A DNA stretch of 64,000 bases from an uncultured Gemmiger sp. (GCA_944388145.1 CALXHQ010000004.1:62001-126000), one strand, 5' to 3'. Numbered from the stretch's first letter, positions 47,572 to 56,858 are shown. Numbers and translations are program-made. Notes: generated by a model not told the origin, from the letters alone.

Positions 47572-48120
47572 TTATTTGCCTTTACCGGCTTTGCCTTCCT
47601 TGCGGATGACAAACTCGCCCACATAGCGGATGCCCTTGCCCTTGTACGGCTCGGGAGGACGCTTGGAGCGGACTTCGGCAGCGAACTGGCCGACAGCCTG
47701 CTTGTCAATACCAAGGATGTTGAAGTGCAGCGCGTCTTTGACCTCGATCTTGATGTCGTCGGTCTCTTCCACGTTGACCGGATGAGAGAAGCCCAGGGTC
47801 AGAACCAGGGTGCTGCCCTGCTTGGCGCAGCGGTAGCCAACGCCCTGAATCTCCATCTCTTTCTTGTAGCCCTCAGTCACGCCGACAACCATGTTGTGGA
47901 TGTTGGAACGGGTCAGGCCGTGGAGGCTGCGGGCCTCCTTCTCGTCATTGGGGCGGGTAACCAAAATCTCATTGCCCTCGACCTTGACGGTCATCATGGG
48001 ATGATATTTGGAATGCAGGCTACCCTTGGGGCCCTTCACGGTGATGGTGTGCTCGGCCTCGTCGATGGTCACATCCACGCCCGCGGGAATGACGATGGGT
48101 TTTCTTCCAATTCTCGACAT
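47572..48120 (-). CDS. rplF: 50S ribosomal protein L6
   Basis: The 182-residue protein starts MSRIGRKPIVIPAGVDV (ATG 48120), the conserved L6 start, and ends with RSKRPPEPYKGKGIRYVGE. Two L6 repeats are visible around VKGPKGSL and GVGYRCAKQGSTLVLTLGFSHPV. An open extension upstream is not conserved and is excluded. Confidence 0.97.
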   Translation of the reverse strand: MSRIGRKPIVIPAGVDVTIDEAEHTITVKGPKGSLHSKYHPMMTVKVEGNEILVTRPNDEKEARSLHGLTRSNIHNMVVGVTEGYKKEMEIQGVGYRCAKQGSTLVLTLGFSHPVNVEETDDIKIEVKDALHFNILGIDKQAVGQFAAEVRSKRPPEPYKGKGIRYVGEFVIRKEGKAGKGK

Positions 48121-48140
48121 TGTCTTAGTGCCCCTTTCTC

Positions 48141-48539
48141 TTACCACACAAAGGCGAGGACTTCACCGCCGACATGGGCCGCGCGGGCAGCCTTGTCGGT
48201 CATGACGCCTTTGGAAGTGGAGATGATTGCGGTGCCCAGGCCCTTCATGACCTTGGGCATATCCTCACAGTTGGTGTAGATGCGCAGGCCGGGCTTGGAA
48301 ACGCGCTTCAGGCCTGCGATAACCGGGGTGCCGTTGTCCTGGTACTTCAGGGTCAGGGTGATCATGCCCTGCTTGTTGTCCTCGGTCACTTTCATACCCT
48401 TGATGTAGCCCTCGTCAACCAGGATCTGGCAGATCGCCTTCTTCAGGTTGGAAGCAGGAACGTCCACGGAAGGGTGTTTGGCAGTGCTGGCATTGCGGAT
48501 GCGGGTGAGCAGGTCCGCGATAGGATCAGTGATTTGCAT
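48141..48539 (-). CDS. rpsH: 30S ribosomal protein S8
   Basis: The 132-residue protein begins [15 protein letters not shown] and ends with the conserved [31 protein letters not shown] segment. In E. coli S8 represses the spc operon; no matching target site was searched for in detail here. Confidence 0.97.
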   Translation of the reverse strand: MQITDPIADLLTRIRNASTAKHPSVDVPASNLKKAICQILVDEGYIKGMKVTEDNKQGMITLTLKYQDNGTPVIAGLKRVSKPGLRIYTNCEDMPKVMKGLGTAIISTSKGVMTDKAARAAHVGGEVLAFVW

Positions 48540-48603
48540 GCCACTAACCTCCTTAGGTTGTGTTTCTTTTTAGATGTTCTCGGTCAGATGTGCGGCCGGG
48601 GGA

Positions 48604-48789
48604 TTACCAGGATGCCTTTTTGACACCGGGGATCTCGCCCTTGTAGGCCAGCTCGCGGAAGCAGATACGGCAGATGCCGTACTTGCGCAGGTAAGCGTGG
48701 GGACGGCCGCAGATCTTGCAGCGGTTGTACGCGCGGCTGGAGAACTTGGCAGGACGCTGCTGCTTGAGCTTCATAGAAGTTTTTGCCAT
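48604..48789 (-). CDS. rpsZ: 30S ribosomal protein S14, zinc type
   Basis: The 61-residue S14 type Z has two Cys pairs, CKIC and CRIC, that bind zinc (about residues 24-27 and 40-43), and ends in IPGVKKASW. This is the standard Gram-positive form located in the spc operon. Confidence 0.97.
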   Translation of the reverse strand: MAKTSMKLKQQRPAKFSSRAYNRCKICGRPHAYLRKYGICRICFRELAYKGEIPGVKKASW

Positions 48790-48806
48790 TGTTGTTCCTC
48801 CCCTTC

Positions 48807-49346
48807 TCAGTTGGCGAACGGAGCGCCCAGAGCCTTCAGCAGCTCTTTGGCTTCCTCATCGGTCTTGGCGGTGGTGACAAAGCAGATGTCCATGCCGCGG
48901 ATCGCATCGACCTTGTCGAAATCGATCTCGGGGAAGATGATCTGCTCTTTCAGGCCGAAGGCGTAATTGCCGCGCCCGTCAAAAGAGTTGCCGGAGATGC
49001 CGCGGAAGTCACGAACACGGGGCAGAGCCACGTTGAACAGACGATCCACGAACTCGTACATACGGTCGCCGCGCAGGGTGACCTTGGCGCCGATGGGCAT
49101 GCCCTGGCGCAGCTTGAAGTTTGCAACGCTCTTCTTGGCTTTGCAGACAACAGCCTTCTGGCCGGTGATCTGGCCCAGATCCTTGACGATGGCGTCAATG
49201 ACCTTGACATTCTCTTTTGCCTCACCGGCGGCGACATTGATGATAACCTTGTCCAGCTTGGGGATCTGCATGGGGCTCTTGTAGTTGAACTTCTTGTTCA
49301 GGGCCGGAGCGATCTCGCTGACATACTGTTCTTTCAAACGTGCCAT
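48807..49346 (-). CDS. rplE: 50S ribosomal protein L5
   Basis: The 179-residue protein has the L5 signatures [42 protein letters not shown] and [32 protein letters not shown]5 contacts 5S rRNA and the P-site tRNA. Normal length. Confidence 0.97.
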   Translation of the reverse strand: MARLKEQYVSEIAPALNKKFNYKSPMQIPKLDKVIINVAAGEAKENVKVIDAIVKDLGQITGQKAVVCKAKKSVANFKLRQGMPIGAKVTLRGDRMYEFVDRLFNVALPRVRDFRGISGNSFDGRGNYAFGLKEQIIFPEIDFDKVDAIRGMDICFVTTAKTDEEAKELLKALGAPFAN

Positions 49347-49361
49347 AGTTTAGCTCCTCCC

Positions 49362-49676
49362 TTACAGTTCAGCGCCGCACTTGCGGCAGATGCGGACGGA
49401 CTTGCCGTCCTTGACAGTGTGGCCCACACGGGTCGGCTTGCCGCACTTGGGGCAGACGGGCATGACCTTGCAGGCGTAGATGGCGCCCTCGGCCTTAACG
49501 ATGCCGCCCTGCTCGCCCTGACGGCGGGGCTTGACGTGCTTGGTGACCATGTTCAGGCCCTCGACAATGACCTTGCCCTCTTTGGGGGAAGTCTGCAGGA
49601 CCTTGCCGGTCTTGCCCTTGTCCTTGCCGGAGATGATCATGACGTTGTCGCCGGTTTTAACATGAAGATTGTTCAT
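49362..49676 (-). CDS. rplX: 50S ribosomal protein L24
   Basis: The 104-residue protein has an N-terminal KOW motif ([17 protein letters not shown]) and a C-terminal part with [30 protein letters not shown], which contains two CxxC pairs and may bind zinc. Assembly-initiator protein of the 50S subunit. Confidence 0.97.
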   Translation of the reverse strand: MNNLHVKTGDNVMIISGKDKGKTGKVLQTSPKEGKVIVEGLNMVTKHVKPRRQGEQGGIVKAEGAIYACKVMPVCPKCGKPTRVGHTVKDGKSVRICRKCGAEL

Positions 49677-49691
49677 TCTATTAAAACCTCC

Positions 49692-50060
49692 TTACAGCGA
49701 TTCGGGCGCCAGGGACAGGATCTTGGTGAAGCCGGCGTCGCGCAGCTCACGGGCGACGGGTCCAAAGATACGGGTGCCCTTGGGGCTCTTGTCGGCCATG
49801 ACGATGACGGCGGCGTTCTCATCAAAACGGATGTAGCTGCCGTCGTCACGGCGCAGGCCGTGCTTGCTGCGGACGATGACAGCCTTGACCACATCGCCCT
49901 TCTTGACGGTGCCGCCGGGCGCAGCCTTCTTCACGCTGCAAACCACGACGTCGCCGATGTTGGCATATCTCTTGCGGGTACCGCCCAGTACACGGAAGCA
50001 CATTAACTCCTTGGCACCGGTATTGTCGGCCACTTTGAGATAAGTTTGCATCTGAACCAT
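49692..50060 (-). CDS. rplN: 50S ribosomal protein L14
   Basis: The 122-residue protein begins [18 protein letters not shown] and contains [15 protein letters not shown] and [29 protein letters not shown], the standard L14 fold. First gene of the spc segment, 34 bp after rpsQ. Confidence 0.97.
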   Translation of the reverse strand: MVQMQTYLKVADNTGAKELMCFRVLGGTRKRYANIGDVVVCSVKKAAPGGTVKKGDVVKAVIVRSKHGLRRDDGSYIRFDENAAVIVMADKSPKGTRIFGPVARELRDAGFTKILSLAPESL

Positions 50061-50094
50061 CTTTCAGGTCCTCCTTTCAAAGTACCAGGCTTAC

Positions 50095-50349
50095 TTACTT
50101 CGCTTTCTCGACGATCTTGACCAGGCGCCAGTTCACGTCCTTGGACAGTTTGCGGGTCTCCATGATCTCGACGCGGTCGCCGGTGCCGGCTTCATTGTTC
50201 TCGTCATGGACCTTGTACTTTTTGGTACGCTTCAAGATCTTCTTGTAGAGGGGGTGCTGGACGGCGTCACGGACGGCGACGACGATGGTCTTGTCCATCT
50301 TGTCAGAGACGACCACACCGACCAGGTGCTTTCTCAGGTTACGTTCCAT
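50095..50349 (-). CDS. rpsQ: 30S ribosomal protein S17
   Basis: The 84-residue OB-fold protein has the conserved [28 protein letters not shown] start and the [21 protein letters not shown] segment. Last gene of the S10 segment. Confidence 0.97.
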   Translation of the reverse strand: MERNLRKHLVGVVVSDKMDKTIVVAVRDAVQHPLYKKILKRTKKYKVHDENNEAGTGDRVEIMETRKLSKDVNWRLVKIVEKAK

Positions 50350-50365
50350 TTACTTTCCCCTCCTC

Positions 50366-50563
50366 TTACGCGTTCTTGGCATTGTTCTGCGCCATGACGG
50401 TCATCACACGGGCGATGTCCTTCTTGACGGTATCAATGCGCATGGGGTTGTCCAACTGGTTGATGGCGTGCTGAAAGCGCAGGTTGAACAGTTCCGCTTT
50501 CAGATCCTTGAGCTTCTTTTCCAGCTCAACGGCGGTCATATCGCGCAGCTCGTTCGCTTTCAT
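50366..50563 (-). CDS. rpmC: 50S ribosomal protein L29
   Basis: The 65-residue two-helix protein starts [31 protein letters not shown] and has the normal [16 protein letters not shown] second helix. Its ATG overlaps the rplP stop (ATGA-type overlap of 4 bp). Confidence 0.96.
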   Translation of the reverse strand: MKANELRDMTAVELEKKLKDLKAELFNLRFQHAINQLDNPMRIDTVKKDIARVMTVMAQNNAKNA

Positions 50564-50994
50564 TCAGCGTCACCCTCCTTCACTTCGTCTTCCCGCTTGA
50601 CAAACTTGCAGCGGATGGGCAGCTTGTTGCCTGCCAGACGCAGAGCCTCGCGGGCGGTAGCCTCGTCGACCTCGGCGATCTCAAACAGGACACGGCCGGG
50701 CTTGACCACGGCCACCCAGTACTCCGGGCTGCCTTTACCGGAACCCATTCGGGTGCCGGCCGGCTTCTCGGTGACGGGCTTGTCGGGGAAGATCTTGATC
50801 CAGACCTTGCCGCCACGCTTGATATAACGGGTCATGGCAACACGGGCCGCCTCGATCTGGTTGGAGGTGATCCAGGCCGGCTCCAGGGCGACCAGGCCGT
50901 ACTGGCCCTGGTTGACCTTGTTGCCGCGCATGGCCTTGCCGGTCATGCGGCCGCGCTGAACACGGCGGTATTTAACACGTTTCGGCAGTAACAT
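50560..50994 (-). CDS. rplP: 50S ribosomal protein L16
   Basis: The 144-residue protein begins [19 protein letters not shown] and includes [23 protein letters not shown] and [17 protein letters not shown], standard for L16 near the A site. Its ATG overlaps the rpsC stop by one base (TAATG), and its end overlaps the rpmC start, so the three genes are translationally coupled. Confidence 0.97.
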   Translation of the reverse strand: MLLPKRVKYRRVQRGRMTGKAMRGNKVNQGQYGLVALEPAWITSNQIEAARVAMTRYIKRGGKVWIKIFPDKPVTEKPAGTRMGSGKGSPEYWVAVVKPGRVLFEIAEVDEATAREALRLAGNKLPIRCKFVKREDEVKEGDAE

Positions 50995-51692
50995 TACTGT
51001 TTGCCTCCTTCCTTCTTGGCGGCAGGCTTGGCGCCCTTGAGGATCTCACCCTTGTAGATCCAGACCTTGACGCCGACCTTGCCGTAGGTGGTGTTGGCCT
51101 CGGCAAAACCGTAGTCGATGTCGGCACGCAGGGTCTGCAGGGGGATGGTGCCCTCATGGTAGCTCTCGGTGCGGGCGATGTCCGCGCCGGCCAGACGGCC
51201 GGAGCAGGTGACCTTGATGCCCTTGGCAGGCACGCCGTTGCGGGGCTGCATGGCATTGCGGATGACCTGCTTCATCGCGCGGCGGAAGGCGATGCGGCGC
51301 TCCAGCTGGGAGGCGACATCCTCAGCGACCAGCTGAGCATTGGTGGTGGTGCCCTTGACCTCAACGATGTTCAGGTTGACATTCTTGCCGGTCATCTTCT
51401 TGAGCTGCTCTTCCAGCTTGGTGCTCTCAGAGCCGCCCTTGCCGATGACGATGCCGGGCTTTGCGCAGAAGACGCTGACCTTGATGCGGGGCTGGCCGGA
51501 CTGGCTGTCAACGGTACGCTCGATCTCGATCTTGGGGATGCCGGCAGAGTAGAGCTGCTTTTTCAGGGTCTTGCGGATCTTGTAATCCTCAACCAGGGTG
51601 TCGCCGAATTCCTTCTTAGAGGTAAACCAGCGGCTGTCCCAATCTTTGATAACGCCCACGCGCATGCCATGGGGATTGACTTTCTGGCCCAT
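50994..51692 (-). CDS. rpsC: 30S ribosomal protein S3
   Basis: The 232-residue protein begins [22 protein letters not shown], has the KH domain [14 protein letters not shown] (about 75-88) and the C-terminal [24 protein letters not shown] [18 protein letters not shown]3 forms the mRNA entry with S4 and S5. Confidence 0.97.
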   Translation of the reverse strand: MGQKVNPHGMRVGVIKDWDSRWFTSKKEFGDTLVEDYKIRKTLKKQLYSAGIPKIEIERTVDSQSGQPRIKVSVFCAKPGIVIGKGGSESTKLEEQLKKMTGKNVNLNIVEVKGTTTNAQLVAEDVASQLERRIAFRRAMKQVIRNAMQPRNGVPAKGIKVTCSGRLAGADIARTESYHEGTIPLQTLRADIDYGFAEANTTYGKVGVKVWIYKGEILKGAKPAAKKEGGKQ

Positions 51693-51704
51693 TTGTTTAC
51701 CTCC

Positions 51705-52040
51705 TTACTCTTTCTCTTTGAGGACGACAGTCATGTGGCTGGTCCGCTTCAGGATGCGGTACGCACGGCCCTGGGCGCGCGGCATGATGCGCTTGAGGGT
51801 GGGGCCGGGGCAGACATAGCACTCTGCCACATACAGGTTGTTGCGATCCATGTTGAAATTGTTTTCCGCATTTGCGGCTGCAGAGTTCACCAGCTTGAGC
51901 AGAGGCTCACAGGCGGCCTTCGGGGTGTACTGCAGGATCGCCAGCGCTTCGTCCAGGGGTTTGTTGCGGATGAGGTCCATCACGATCGAAACCTTGCGAG
52001 GACTGATGCGGGCGTAACGGAGAATTGCCCGTGCTTCCAT
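51705..52040 (-). CDS. rplV: 50S ribosomal protein L22
   Basis: The 111-residue protein contains [27 protein letters not shown] and the extended loop ending [21 protein letters not shown], which lines the exit tunnel and is a site of macrolide resistance changes elsewhere. No unusual loop insertion was seen. Confidence 0.97.
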   Translation of the reverse strand: MEARAILRYARISPRKVSIVMDLIRNKPLDEALAILQYTPKAACEPLLKLVNSAAANAENNFNMDRNNLYVAECYVCPGPTLKRIMPRAQGRAYRILKRTSHMTVVLKEKE

Positions 52041-52058
52041 TCGTTGTTTCCTCCTCTC

Positions 52059-52334
52059 TTACTTACCAGTGGTCTTGCCGCTGGTATGGCCGGTGAACTT
52101 GCGGGTGGGCGCAAACTCGCCGAGCTTGTGGCCGACCATATCCTCGGTCACGTACACAGGCACGTGCTTGCGGCCGTCATGCACAGCAAAGGTGTGGCCG
52201 ACAAAATCGGGGAAGATGGTGGAGGCGCGGCTCCAGGTCTTGATGACGCTCTTTTTGCCGCTCTCGTTCATGGCCTCGACTTTCTTCAGCAGAGAAGGCA
52301 GGACGTACGGGCCCTTCTTGGTGCTTCTGGACAT
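52059..52334 (-). CDS. rpsS: 30S ribosomal protein S19
   Basis: The 91-residue protein begins [19 protein letters not shown] and contains [47 protein letters not shown], the standard S19 core at the head of the 30S subunit. Confidence 0.97.
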   Translation of the reverse strand: MSRSTKKGPYVLPSLLKKVEAMNESGKKSVIKTWSRASTIFPDFVGHTFAVHDGRKHVPVYVTEDMVGHKLGEFAPTRKFTGHTSGKTTGK

Positions 52335-52349
52335 ATTTCGTTTCCTCCC

Positions 52350-53180
52350 TTAACCGTTGGCGCGCTTGACGATGAACTTGTCGGAGCGGGCATGATGTTT
52401 GCGAGTCTTGAGGCCCAGAGCCGGCTTGCCCCACGGGGTGCGCGGGCTGGAATGGCCGACCGGGGCGCGGCCCTCGCCGCCGCCGTGCGGGTGATCGCAG
52501 GGGTTCATGACGGTGCCGCGGCTGCCGGGACGGACGCCCATGTGGCGCTTGCGGCCGGCCTTGCCCAGGTTGACGTTCTCATGGTCCAGGTTGGAGACAA
52601 CGCCGATGGTGGCGATGCAGTTCAGGCGGACGTTGCGCATCTCGCCGGAAGGCAGACGAACCAGGGCGTAGCCGTTCTCCTTAGCCATCAGCTGAGCCAT
52701 GACACCGGCGGAACGGACCAACTGGCCGCCCTTGCCGGGATACAGCTCAATGTTGTGGATCATGGTACCGACGGGGATGTTCTCGAAGGGCAGGGCGTTG
52801 CCGGGCTTGATGTCGGCGTTGGGGCCGGCCATGACGGTGTCGCCCACCTTCAGGCCGTCGGGAGCCAGGATGTAGCTCTTGACGCCGTCGGTGTACTCGA
52901 TCAGAGCGATGAACGCGGAACGGTTGGGATCGTACTCCAGCGTCTTGACAGTGGCGGGGACATCGAACTTGTTGCGCTTGAAGTCAATGACGCGGTACTT
53001 GGTGCGGTTGCCGCCGCCGTGGTGGCGGACGGTGATCTTGCCGGTGTTGTTGCGGCCGGCATGCTTCTTCATAGGCTCCAGCAGGCTGCGCTCCGGCGCG
53101 ACCTTGCTCAGCACGCTGTAATCGGTGACAGTCATGCCGCGGCGGCCGGGGGTAGTCGGCTTGTACTTCTTGATAGCCAT
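52350..53180 (-). CDS. rplB: 50S ribosomal protein L2
   Basis: The 276-residue protein contains the L2 OB and SH3-like domains and the C-terminal signature [20 protein letters not shown] with the conserved His near the peptidyl transferase centre. It is preceded by a 116-bp spacer filled with three hairpins. Confidence 0.97.
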   Translation of the reverse strand: MAIKKYKPTTPGRRGMTVTDYSVLSKVAPERSLLEPMKKHAGRNNTGKITVRHHGGGNRTKYRVIDFKRNKFDVPATVKTLEYDPNRSAFIALIEYTDGVKSYILAPDGLKVGDTVMAGPNADIKPGNALPFENIPVGTMIHNIELYPGKGGQLVRSAGVMAQLMAKENGYALVRLPSGEMRNVRLNCIATIGVVSNLDHENVNLGKAGRKRHMGVRPGSRGTVMNPCDHPHGGGEGRAPVGHSSPRTPWGKPALGLKTRKHHARSDKFIVKRANG

Positions 53181-53236
53181 CGTGGTACTCCTTTGTTTAT
53201 CTTATGAATTTTTGTCGGGGTCATATCCCCATAGCT

Positions 53237-53297
53237 GAGCCCTCGGCGGGCTCGAAAGGACCGGATGGTCCAAAACCGAATCGGGTCAAGTCCCGAT
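53237..53297 (-). other. Three tandem hairpins in the rplW-rplB spacer
   Basis: Three perfect short stems follow one another between the rplW stop and rplB: GAGCCC/GGGCTC (53237-53242, 53248-53253), GGACC/GGTCC (53258-53262, 53267-53271) and ATCGGG/CCCGAT (53280-53285, 53292-53297). None carries a T-run. Such spaced hairpins inside a constitutive operon suggest RNA processing, stability or ribosomal-protein binding. Confidence 0.6.
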
Positions 53298-53590
53298 CAG
53301 GTCATGCTGGTGAAGAACTCGATCTCCTTGGAGTCGGGGGTCAGGGTGACGATCGCCTTCTTGGCAGCGGCGGTGTAGCCGGCGTGCATGCCCTGGCGGC
53401 GGTAACGGCCGCGGACGTTCATGGTGTTGACCTTGGCGACCTTGACGCCGAACAGTTCCTCAACAGCCTGAGCAATCTCAACCTTGGTGGCATCGGTGGC
53501 AACCTTGAAGGTGTACTTCTTGTCAGCGATGCCGGCCATGGAGTTCTCGGTGATGACGGGGGCGAGAACGATATCCTGTGCGAATTTCAT
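53297..53590 (-). CDS. rplW: 50S ribosomal protein L23
   Basis: The 97-residue protein has the L23 core VLAPVITENSMAGIADKKYTFKV and EELFGVKVAKVNTMNVRGRYRR. L23 is the docking site for trigger factor and SRP at the tunnel exit. Its ATG overlaps the rplD stop by one base. Confidence 0.97.
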   Translation of the reverse strand: MKFAQDIVLAPVITENSMAGIADKKYTFKVATDATKVEIAQAVEELFGVKVAKVNTMNVRGRYRRQGMHAGYTAAAKKAIVTLTPDSKEIEFFTSMT

Positions 53591-54213
53591 CAGCCCAGTA
53601 CCTCCTCAAGTTTCTTGGCGGCCTCCAGGCTGATGATCATCTTGTCGGCGTTGACAACGTCGTAGGTGTTCACGCTGGAAGCGGTGGTGGTTTTGACGCC
53701 CGGGATGTTGGCGGCGCTCTTGACGAACTTGGCGTCAACAGCCTCGTTGACGATCAGGTTCTTCTTGCCGGCGCCGACAGCAGCCAGCATAGCGACAACA
53801 GCCTTGGTCTTGTATTCCTCGGCAGCCATCTTGTCAACAACGATCATGTTGCCGGACGCAGCCTTGTCGGACAGGGCAGACAGGACAGCCAGGCGCTTGA
53901 CCTTCTTGTTGATGCGGTAGCTGTAATCGCGGGGCTTGGGGCCCAGGGCGACACCGCCGTGCGTCCACTGGGGAGCGCGGATGGAGCCCTGACGGGCGTG
54001 GCCGGTGCCCTTCTGACGCCAGGGCTTCTTGCCGCCGCCGCGGACTTCCTTGCGGATCTTGGTGTTCTGGGTGCCCTGGCGCTGGTTGGCCAGGAAGTTG
54101 ACGACTGCCTCGTGGACAGCCTTCTCGTTCGGGGTGATCCCGAAGACGGCGTCGGAAAGCTCAACGGTGGAAACCTTCTTGCCGTTCATATCGACGACAT
54201 CAAACTGTGCCAT
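53590..54213 (-). CDS. rplD: 50S ribosomal protein L4
   Basis: The 207-residue protein has the N-terminal globular part, the tunnel loop KVRGGGKKPWRQKGTGHARQGSIRAPQW (about 60-87) and the C-terminal NTYDVVNADKMIIS. In E. coli L4 autoregulates the S10 operon by attenuation; whether it acts on the leader of this operon is an open question raised by the terminator-like hairpins there. Confidence 0.97.
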   Translation of the reverse strand: MAQFDVVDMNGKKVSTVELSDAVFGITPNEKAVHEAVVNFLANQRQGTQNTKIRKEVRGGGKKPWRQKGTGHARQGSIRAPQWTHGGVALGPKPRDYSYRINKKVKRLAVLSALSDKAASGNMIVVDKMAAEEYKTKAVVAMLAAVGAGKKNLIVNEAVDAKFVKSAANIPGVKTTTASSVNTYDVVNADKMIISLEAAKKLEEVLG

Positions 54214-54227
54214 TGTGTTTTCCTCCT

Positions 54228-54860
54228 TTACGCTTTCACGCTGTCGTGGATGGTCACGACCGAGCCCTTGGCGCCCGGGATCGCACCCTTGATGGCGATC
54301 AGATTGTTCTCGGCGTCAACCTTGACGACGATGAGGTTCTGCACGGTGACACGCACAGCGCCCATGTGGCCGGGCAGACGCTTGCCCTTGAAGACACGGG
54401 ACGGGGTGGAAGTGGAACCGTTGGAACCGGCATGGCGGGCCACAGGGCCGGTGCCGTGGCTCTCGCGCAGGCGGTGCTGGCCGAAGCGCTTGATGACGCC
54501 CTGGTAGCCCTTGCCCTTGCTGACGCCGACCACATCCACGTGGTCACCGGCGGCAAAGACGTCAGCCTTCAGGATGTCGCCGACGTTGACGCCGGAGATG
54601 TCCGCCAGGCGGAACTCGCGCAGGGTGCGCTTGGGAGCGACGTCGGCCTTGTCGAAGTGACCCTTGGCGGCCTTGTTGACCTTCTTGGCAGAGACCTCAC
54701 CAAAGCCCAGCTGAACAGCCTGGTAGCCGTCAGACTCTTCGGTCTTCTTCTGCACGACGGTGCAGGGGCCGGCTTCGATGACGGTAACGGGAACGACCTT
54801 GCCGTTCTCGTCGAACAGCTGGGTCATGCCCAGCTTCTTGCCGATGATACCTTTTTGCAT
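54228..54860 (-). CDS. rplC: 50S ribosomal protein L3
   Basis: The 210-residue protein starts [21 protein letters not shown] (ATG 54860) and contains the loop [42 protein letters not shown] that reaches the peptidyl transferase centre. A 171-bp spacer, including a GCCGG/CCGGC stem, separates it from rpsJ. Confidence 0.97.
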   Translation of the reverse strand: MQKGIIGKKLGMTQLFDENGKVVPVTVIEAGPCTVVQKKTEESDGYQAVQLGFGEVSAKKVNKAAKGHFDKADVAPKRTLREFRLADISGVNVGDILKADVFAAGDHVDVVGVSKGKGYQGVIKRFGQHRLRESHGTGPVARHAGSNGSTSTPSRVFKGKRLPGHMGAVRVTVQNLIVVKVDAENNLIAIKGAIPGAKGSVVTIHDSVKA

Positions 54861-55031
54861 TGTTGTTTTCCTCCTGTAAAGGTTATTGGTTGGTGGGGAG
54901 TGGCCCATCAACATGACCTCTCCGCGGTGTGCTGGCATCCTGCCAAGCCGTGGCGGCCCTCTACGTTATTTTGCCGGCGGTCAGCGGAACACGGCCGCTC
55001 GGACCGGCATATATATAATGTAAAGGATCGC

Positions 55032-55343
55032 TTACAGCTTGATCTCGATGTCAACGCCGGCGGGGAGCTGCAGGCTCATGAGAGCCTCGACCGTCTTGTT
55101 GGACGGCTTCAGAATGTCGATCAGACGCTTGTGGGTGCGGGACTCGAACTGCTCACGGCTGTCCTTGTACTTGTGGACAGCACGCAGAATCGTGACCACT
55201 TCCTTGTCGGTGGGCAGGGGGATCGGGCCGGACACGCGCGCGCCAGTGCGCTTAGCGGTCTCCACGATCTTGGCCGCAGCCGCATCGATCAGGGATGCAT
55301 CGTAGCTCTTCAGACGGATTCTGATTTTTTCTTTGACTGCCAT
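55032..55343 (-). CDS. rpsJ: 30S ribosomal protein S10
   Basis: The 103-residue protein has the S10 signatures [39 protein letters not shown] and the C-terminal [18 protein letters not shown]. It is the first gene of the superoperon. ATG 55343 follows CAGGAGG and is preceded by a leader of about 325 nt. Confidence 0.97.
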   Translation of the reverse strand: MAVKEKIRIRLKSYDASLIDAAAAKIVETAKRTGARVSGPIPLPTDKEVVTILRAVHKYKDSREQFESRTHKRLIDILKPSNKTVEALMSLQLPAGVDIEIKL

Positions 55344-55426
55344 TGCATTCGCCTCCTGAAATTTGTTTGCCTTAGGCGAGCCGATAAACTACACACGCTA
55401 CCGGGTGTTCAACCCCTTTGCATGAG

Positions 55427-55460
55427 AAAAACCGGTGAACCGCAGACGCAGTTCCCCCGG
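55427..55460 (-). terminator. Attenuator-like hairpin in the rpsJ leader
   Basis: On the minus strand CCGG plus GAACTGCG (55460-55447) pairs with TGCGGTTC plus CCGG (55444-55432), a long GC-rich stem with minimal loop, then TTTTT (55431-55427). It has the form of an intrinsic terminator, yet lies between the promoter and rpsJ, so it may attenuate the operon. Confidence 0.65.
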
Positions 55461-55577
55461 AAAGAATCTCCGCAAAGCTGATTGGACATTGGTCCGTGCC
55501 GCAGAATGCAGCGCCGTACATATCCCTTCGCATTCGTAATTCTTTCGCCCGGTTCTAAGATCGGACATACTCCGCGG

Positions 55578-55600
55578 AAAAACCCGTGCTCATCACACGG
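55578..55600 (-). terminator. Second, weaker terminator-like hairpin in the rpsJ leader
   Basis: CCGTG (55600-55596) pairs with CACGG (55588-55584), then GTTTTT (55583-55578). The stem is only 5 bp, so it might cause pausing rather than termination. The region 55344-55963 (620 bp) has no gene: it holds this leader, the rpsJ promoter and the regulator terminator. Confidence 0.4.
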
Positions 55601-55673
55601 CAACCTCCCGCATCAACGCATATCGTGGCCTGTGCGGAAACGCTTGTTCTGCACAAGCCGTTCGCAGCCATGT

Positions 55674-55750
55674 ATTATATTACCACACGCCGCCCGGCGT
55701 TGCAAGTGTTTTTTCGCATTTTAGCAAAATTTTTTTGAAGAAATTTTACG
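55674..55750 (-). promoter_or_regulatory. Promoter of the ribosomal superoperon with UP-like A-tracts
   Basis: TTGCAA (55705-55700), 17-bp spacer, TAATAT (55682-55677), overlapping TATAAT (55679-55674) on the minus strand. Directly upstream lie A/T tracts (A7, T4, A6; about 55710-55750) resembling an UP element, fitting strong expression. The start would be near 55667. Confidence 0.75.
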
Positions 55751-55888
55751 TTGTGCGCACTTGACAGCGGCCTTTGGACAAGTTTTGGGCGTTTTGTGCA
55801 AAGCGCTCTTGATTTGTCCATTTTCCGGCGGCAGAACGGTATTTTCCACGGATTTTCACGCCGGAAAGTATCATATCATACGCCGACG

Positions 55889-55936
55889 CAAAAGAAAAGC
55901 CCCCGCCGGGAGAAAACTTACAAACCTGCGGGGGGC
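55889..55936 (-). terminator. Terminator of the XRE regulator gene
   Basis: GCCCCCCGC (55936-55928) pairs with GCGGGGGC (55906-55899) around a 21-nt loop, followed on the minus strand by TTTTCTTTT. Confidence 0.75.
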
Positions 55937-55963
55937 AATTTTGGACAAATCTACCAAAGTGGG

Positions 55964-56242
55964 TCAGCGGGCGGGCGCGGGCGGCACACCTGCCTCTCCC
56001 TGGGTGCCGGGCACGTACCGGATCAGTTCGCCCGGGGTGCACCCCAGCACAAAGCACAGGCGTGCAAGGATGTCAGCATCAATGCGCTCGACCTTGCCCT
56101 TGTACCACTTGTCGATCACTTCGTAGCGGACATCGATCATCCGTGCCATACGGTTACGGGTAATGCCCATCGCGTCCATGCGCTGGCGCAATGTAATTTG
56201 GATTTTACCATATTCTTTTACCTGCAGGATGCCTCTGTCCAT
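55964..56242 (-). CDS. XRE-family helix-turn-helix regulator
   Basis: This 92-residue protein is one helix-turn-helix domain of the Cro/CI type: TLRQRMDAMGITRNRMARMIDVRYEVIDKWYKGKVERIDADILARLCFVLGCTPGELI. No extra sensor domain follows, only a short Pro/Ala-rich tail. It is transcribed divergently from the DUF4214-like/glycosyltransferase pair, and the gap between them contains a 38-bp palindrome over a promoter, a likely operator. ATG 56242 follows GGAGGAG. Confidence 0.88.
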   Translation of the reverse strand: MDRGILQVKEYGKIQITLRQRMDAMGITRNRMARMIDVRYEVIDKWYKGKVERIDADILARLCFVLGCTPGELIRYVPGTQGEAGVPPAPAR

Positions 56243-56283
56243 GTGATCTCCTCCATATATATCCTATGAACAAGACCTCAGTA

Positions 56284-56312
56284 TTGACAATTTACATTTT
56301 TATAGTTACTAT
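56284..56312 (+). promoter_or_regulatory. Promoter of the DUF4214-like/glycosyltransferase pair
   Basis: TTGACA (56284-56289), 17-bp spacer, TACTAT (56307-56312). It is very AT-rich against the local background. Confidence 0.75.
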
Positions 56313-56326
56313 ATAAATAGTAAATT
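56289..56326. promoter_or_regulatory. 38-bp imperfect palindrome, candidate XRE operator
   Basis: The outer arms AATTTAC (56289-56295) and GTAAATT (56320-56326) and the perfect inner TATAGTtACTATA (56301-56313) share one centre near 56307, exactly over the -10 element. A regulator bound here would block the rightward promoter. The divergent regulator gene is the obvious candidate binder. Confidence 0.65.
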
Positions 56327-56363
56327 TGTAAATGCCAAACTCTGTGTGAAGGAGGAGTATCGC

Positions 56364-56858
56364 GTGCCGATTCCGTCCACCGGACCGCTTGCTGTTTATC
56401 AAACTTTGTACCATTTGGTCGCCAGCCGGCTTGATGCTACACAGCCCGCCAATTTTCTGCCTGCCACAGAACAGGCATTTCTTTACACGGTAGTTGCCGT
56501 GCCAGGCCTGGCAGACCTAGACGTTATCACCAGTTTTGGCGATGATTTAACTTTCGTTCAGGTGGCCTACTGGGCTTTGCTGGGGCGGTTTCCCGCTCGG
56601 GAGGAGGTCGCCGCCTGCTTGGGGCCTTCTCCCCGGGCGTCTGGTTCAATCCGTCCAACTGTATTGCAGACATTGATGCGCAGCGTTGAATTTTCCGGCA
56701 GGCAGCTGCATGTAATCCACATTCCGCCTGAAGCCCGTCTGCCCTGGCAGGCCAGGCTGATGCACCTTCTTCGCTGCGGGTACTGTCATCTGCCGCAGGG
56801 AATCCAGTCACTGGTACGGCGGATTTATCATCGGGGAAAGGATCTGGCTGCAAAATGA
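56364..56858 (+). CDS. DUF4214-like protein
   Basis: This 164-residue soluble protein has a central segment, VQVAYWALLGRFPAREEVAACL followed by TVLQTLMRSVEFSGR, that follows the DUF4214 pattern (YxxLLGRxPxxxE...Sxxf). DUF4214 domains occur in surface-glycan and secreted proteins and have no firm function. The start is taken as GTG 56364, because AAGGAGGAG (56349-56357) stands at normal distance; a GTG 18 bp upstream would precede that site. It overlaps the following glycosyltransferase start (ATGA), and codon choice is less GC-biased than in neighbours, a possible sign of transfer. Confidence 0.6.
   Translation: MPIPSTGPLAVYQTLYHLVASRLDATQPANFLPATEQAFLYTVVAVPGLADLDVITSFGDDLTFVQVAYWALLGRFPAREEVAACLGPSPRASGSIRPTVLQTLMRSVEFSGRQLHVIHIPPEARLPWQARLMHLLRCGYCHLPQGIQSLVRRIYHRGKDLAAK

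Noticed and set aside
51156..53207. A 683-codon plus-strand frame across rpsC to rplB
   Set aside because: It runs antisense to five ribosomal protein genes with full family matches and has no recognisable protein features.
55409..55603. A 64-codon minus-strand frame in the rpsJ leader
   Set aside because: It would start at TTG with the GGGAGG directly adjacent (no spacing), and it runs through the attenuator-like hairpin. No family features were seen.
55746..56057. A 103-codon minus-strand frame upstream of the rpsJ promoter
   Set aside because: It overlaps the 3' end of the XRE gene and its terminator in another frame, and has no ribosome site.
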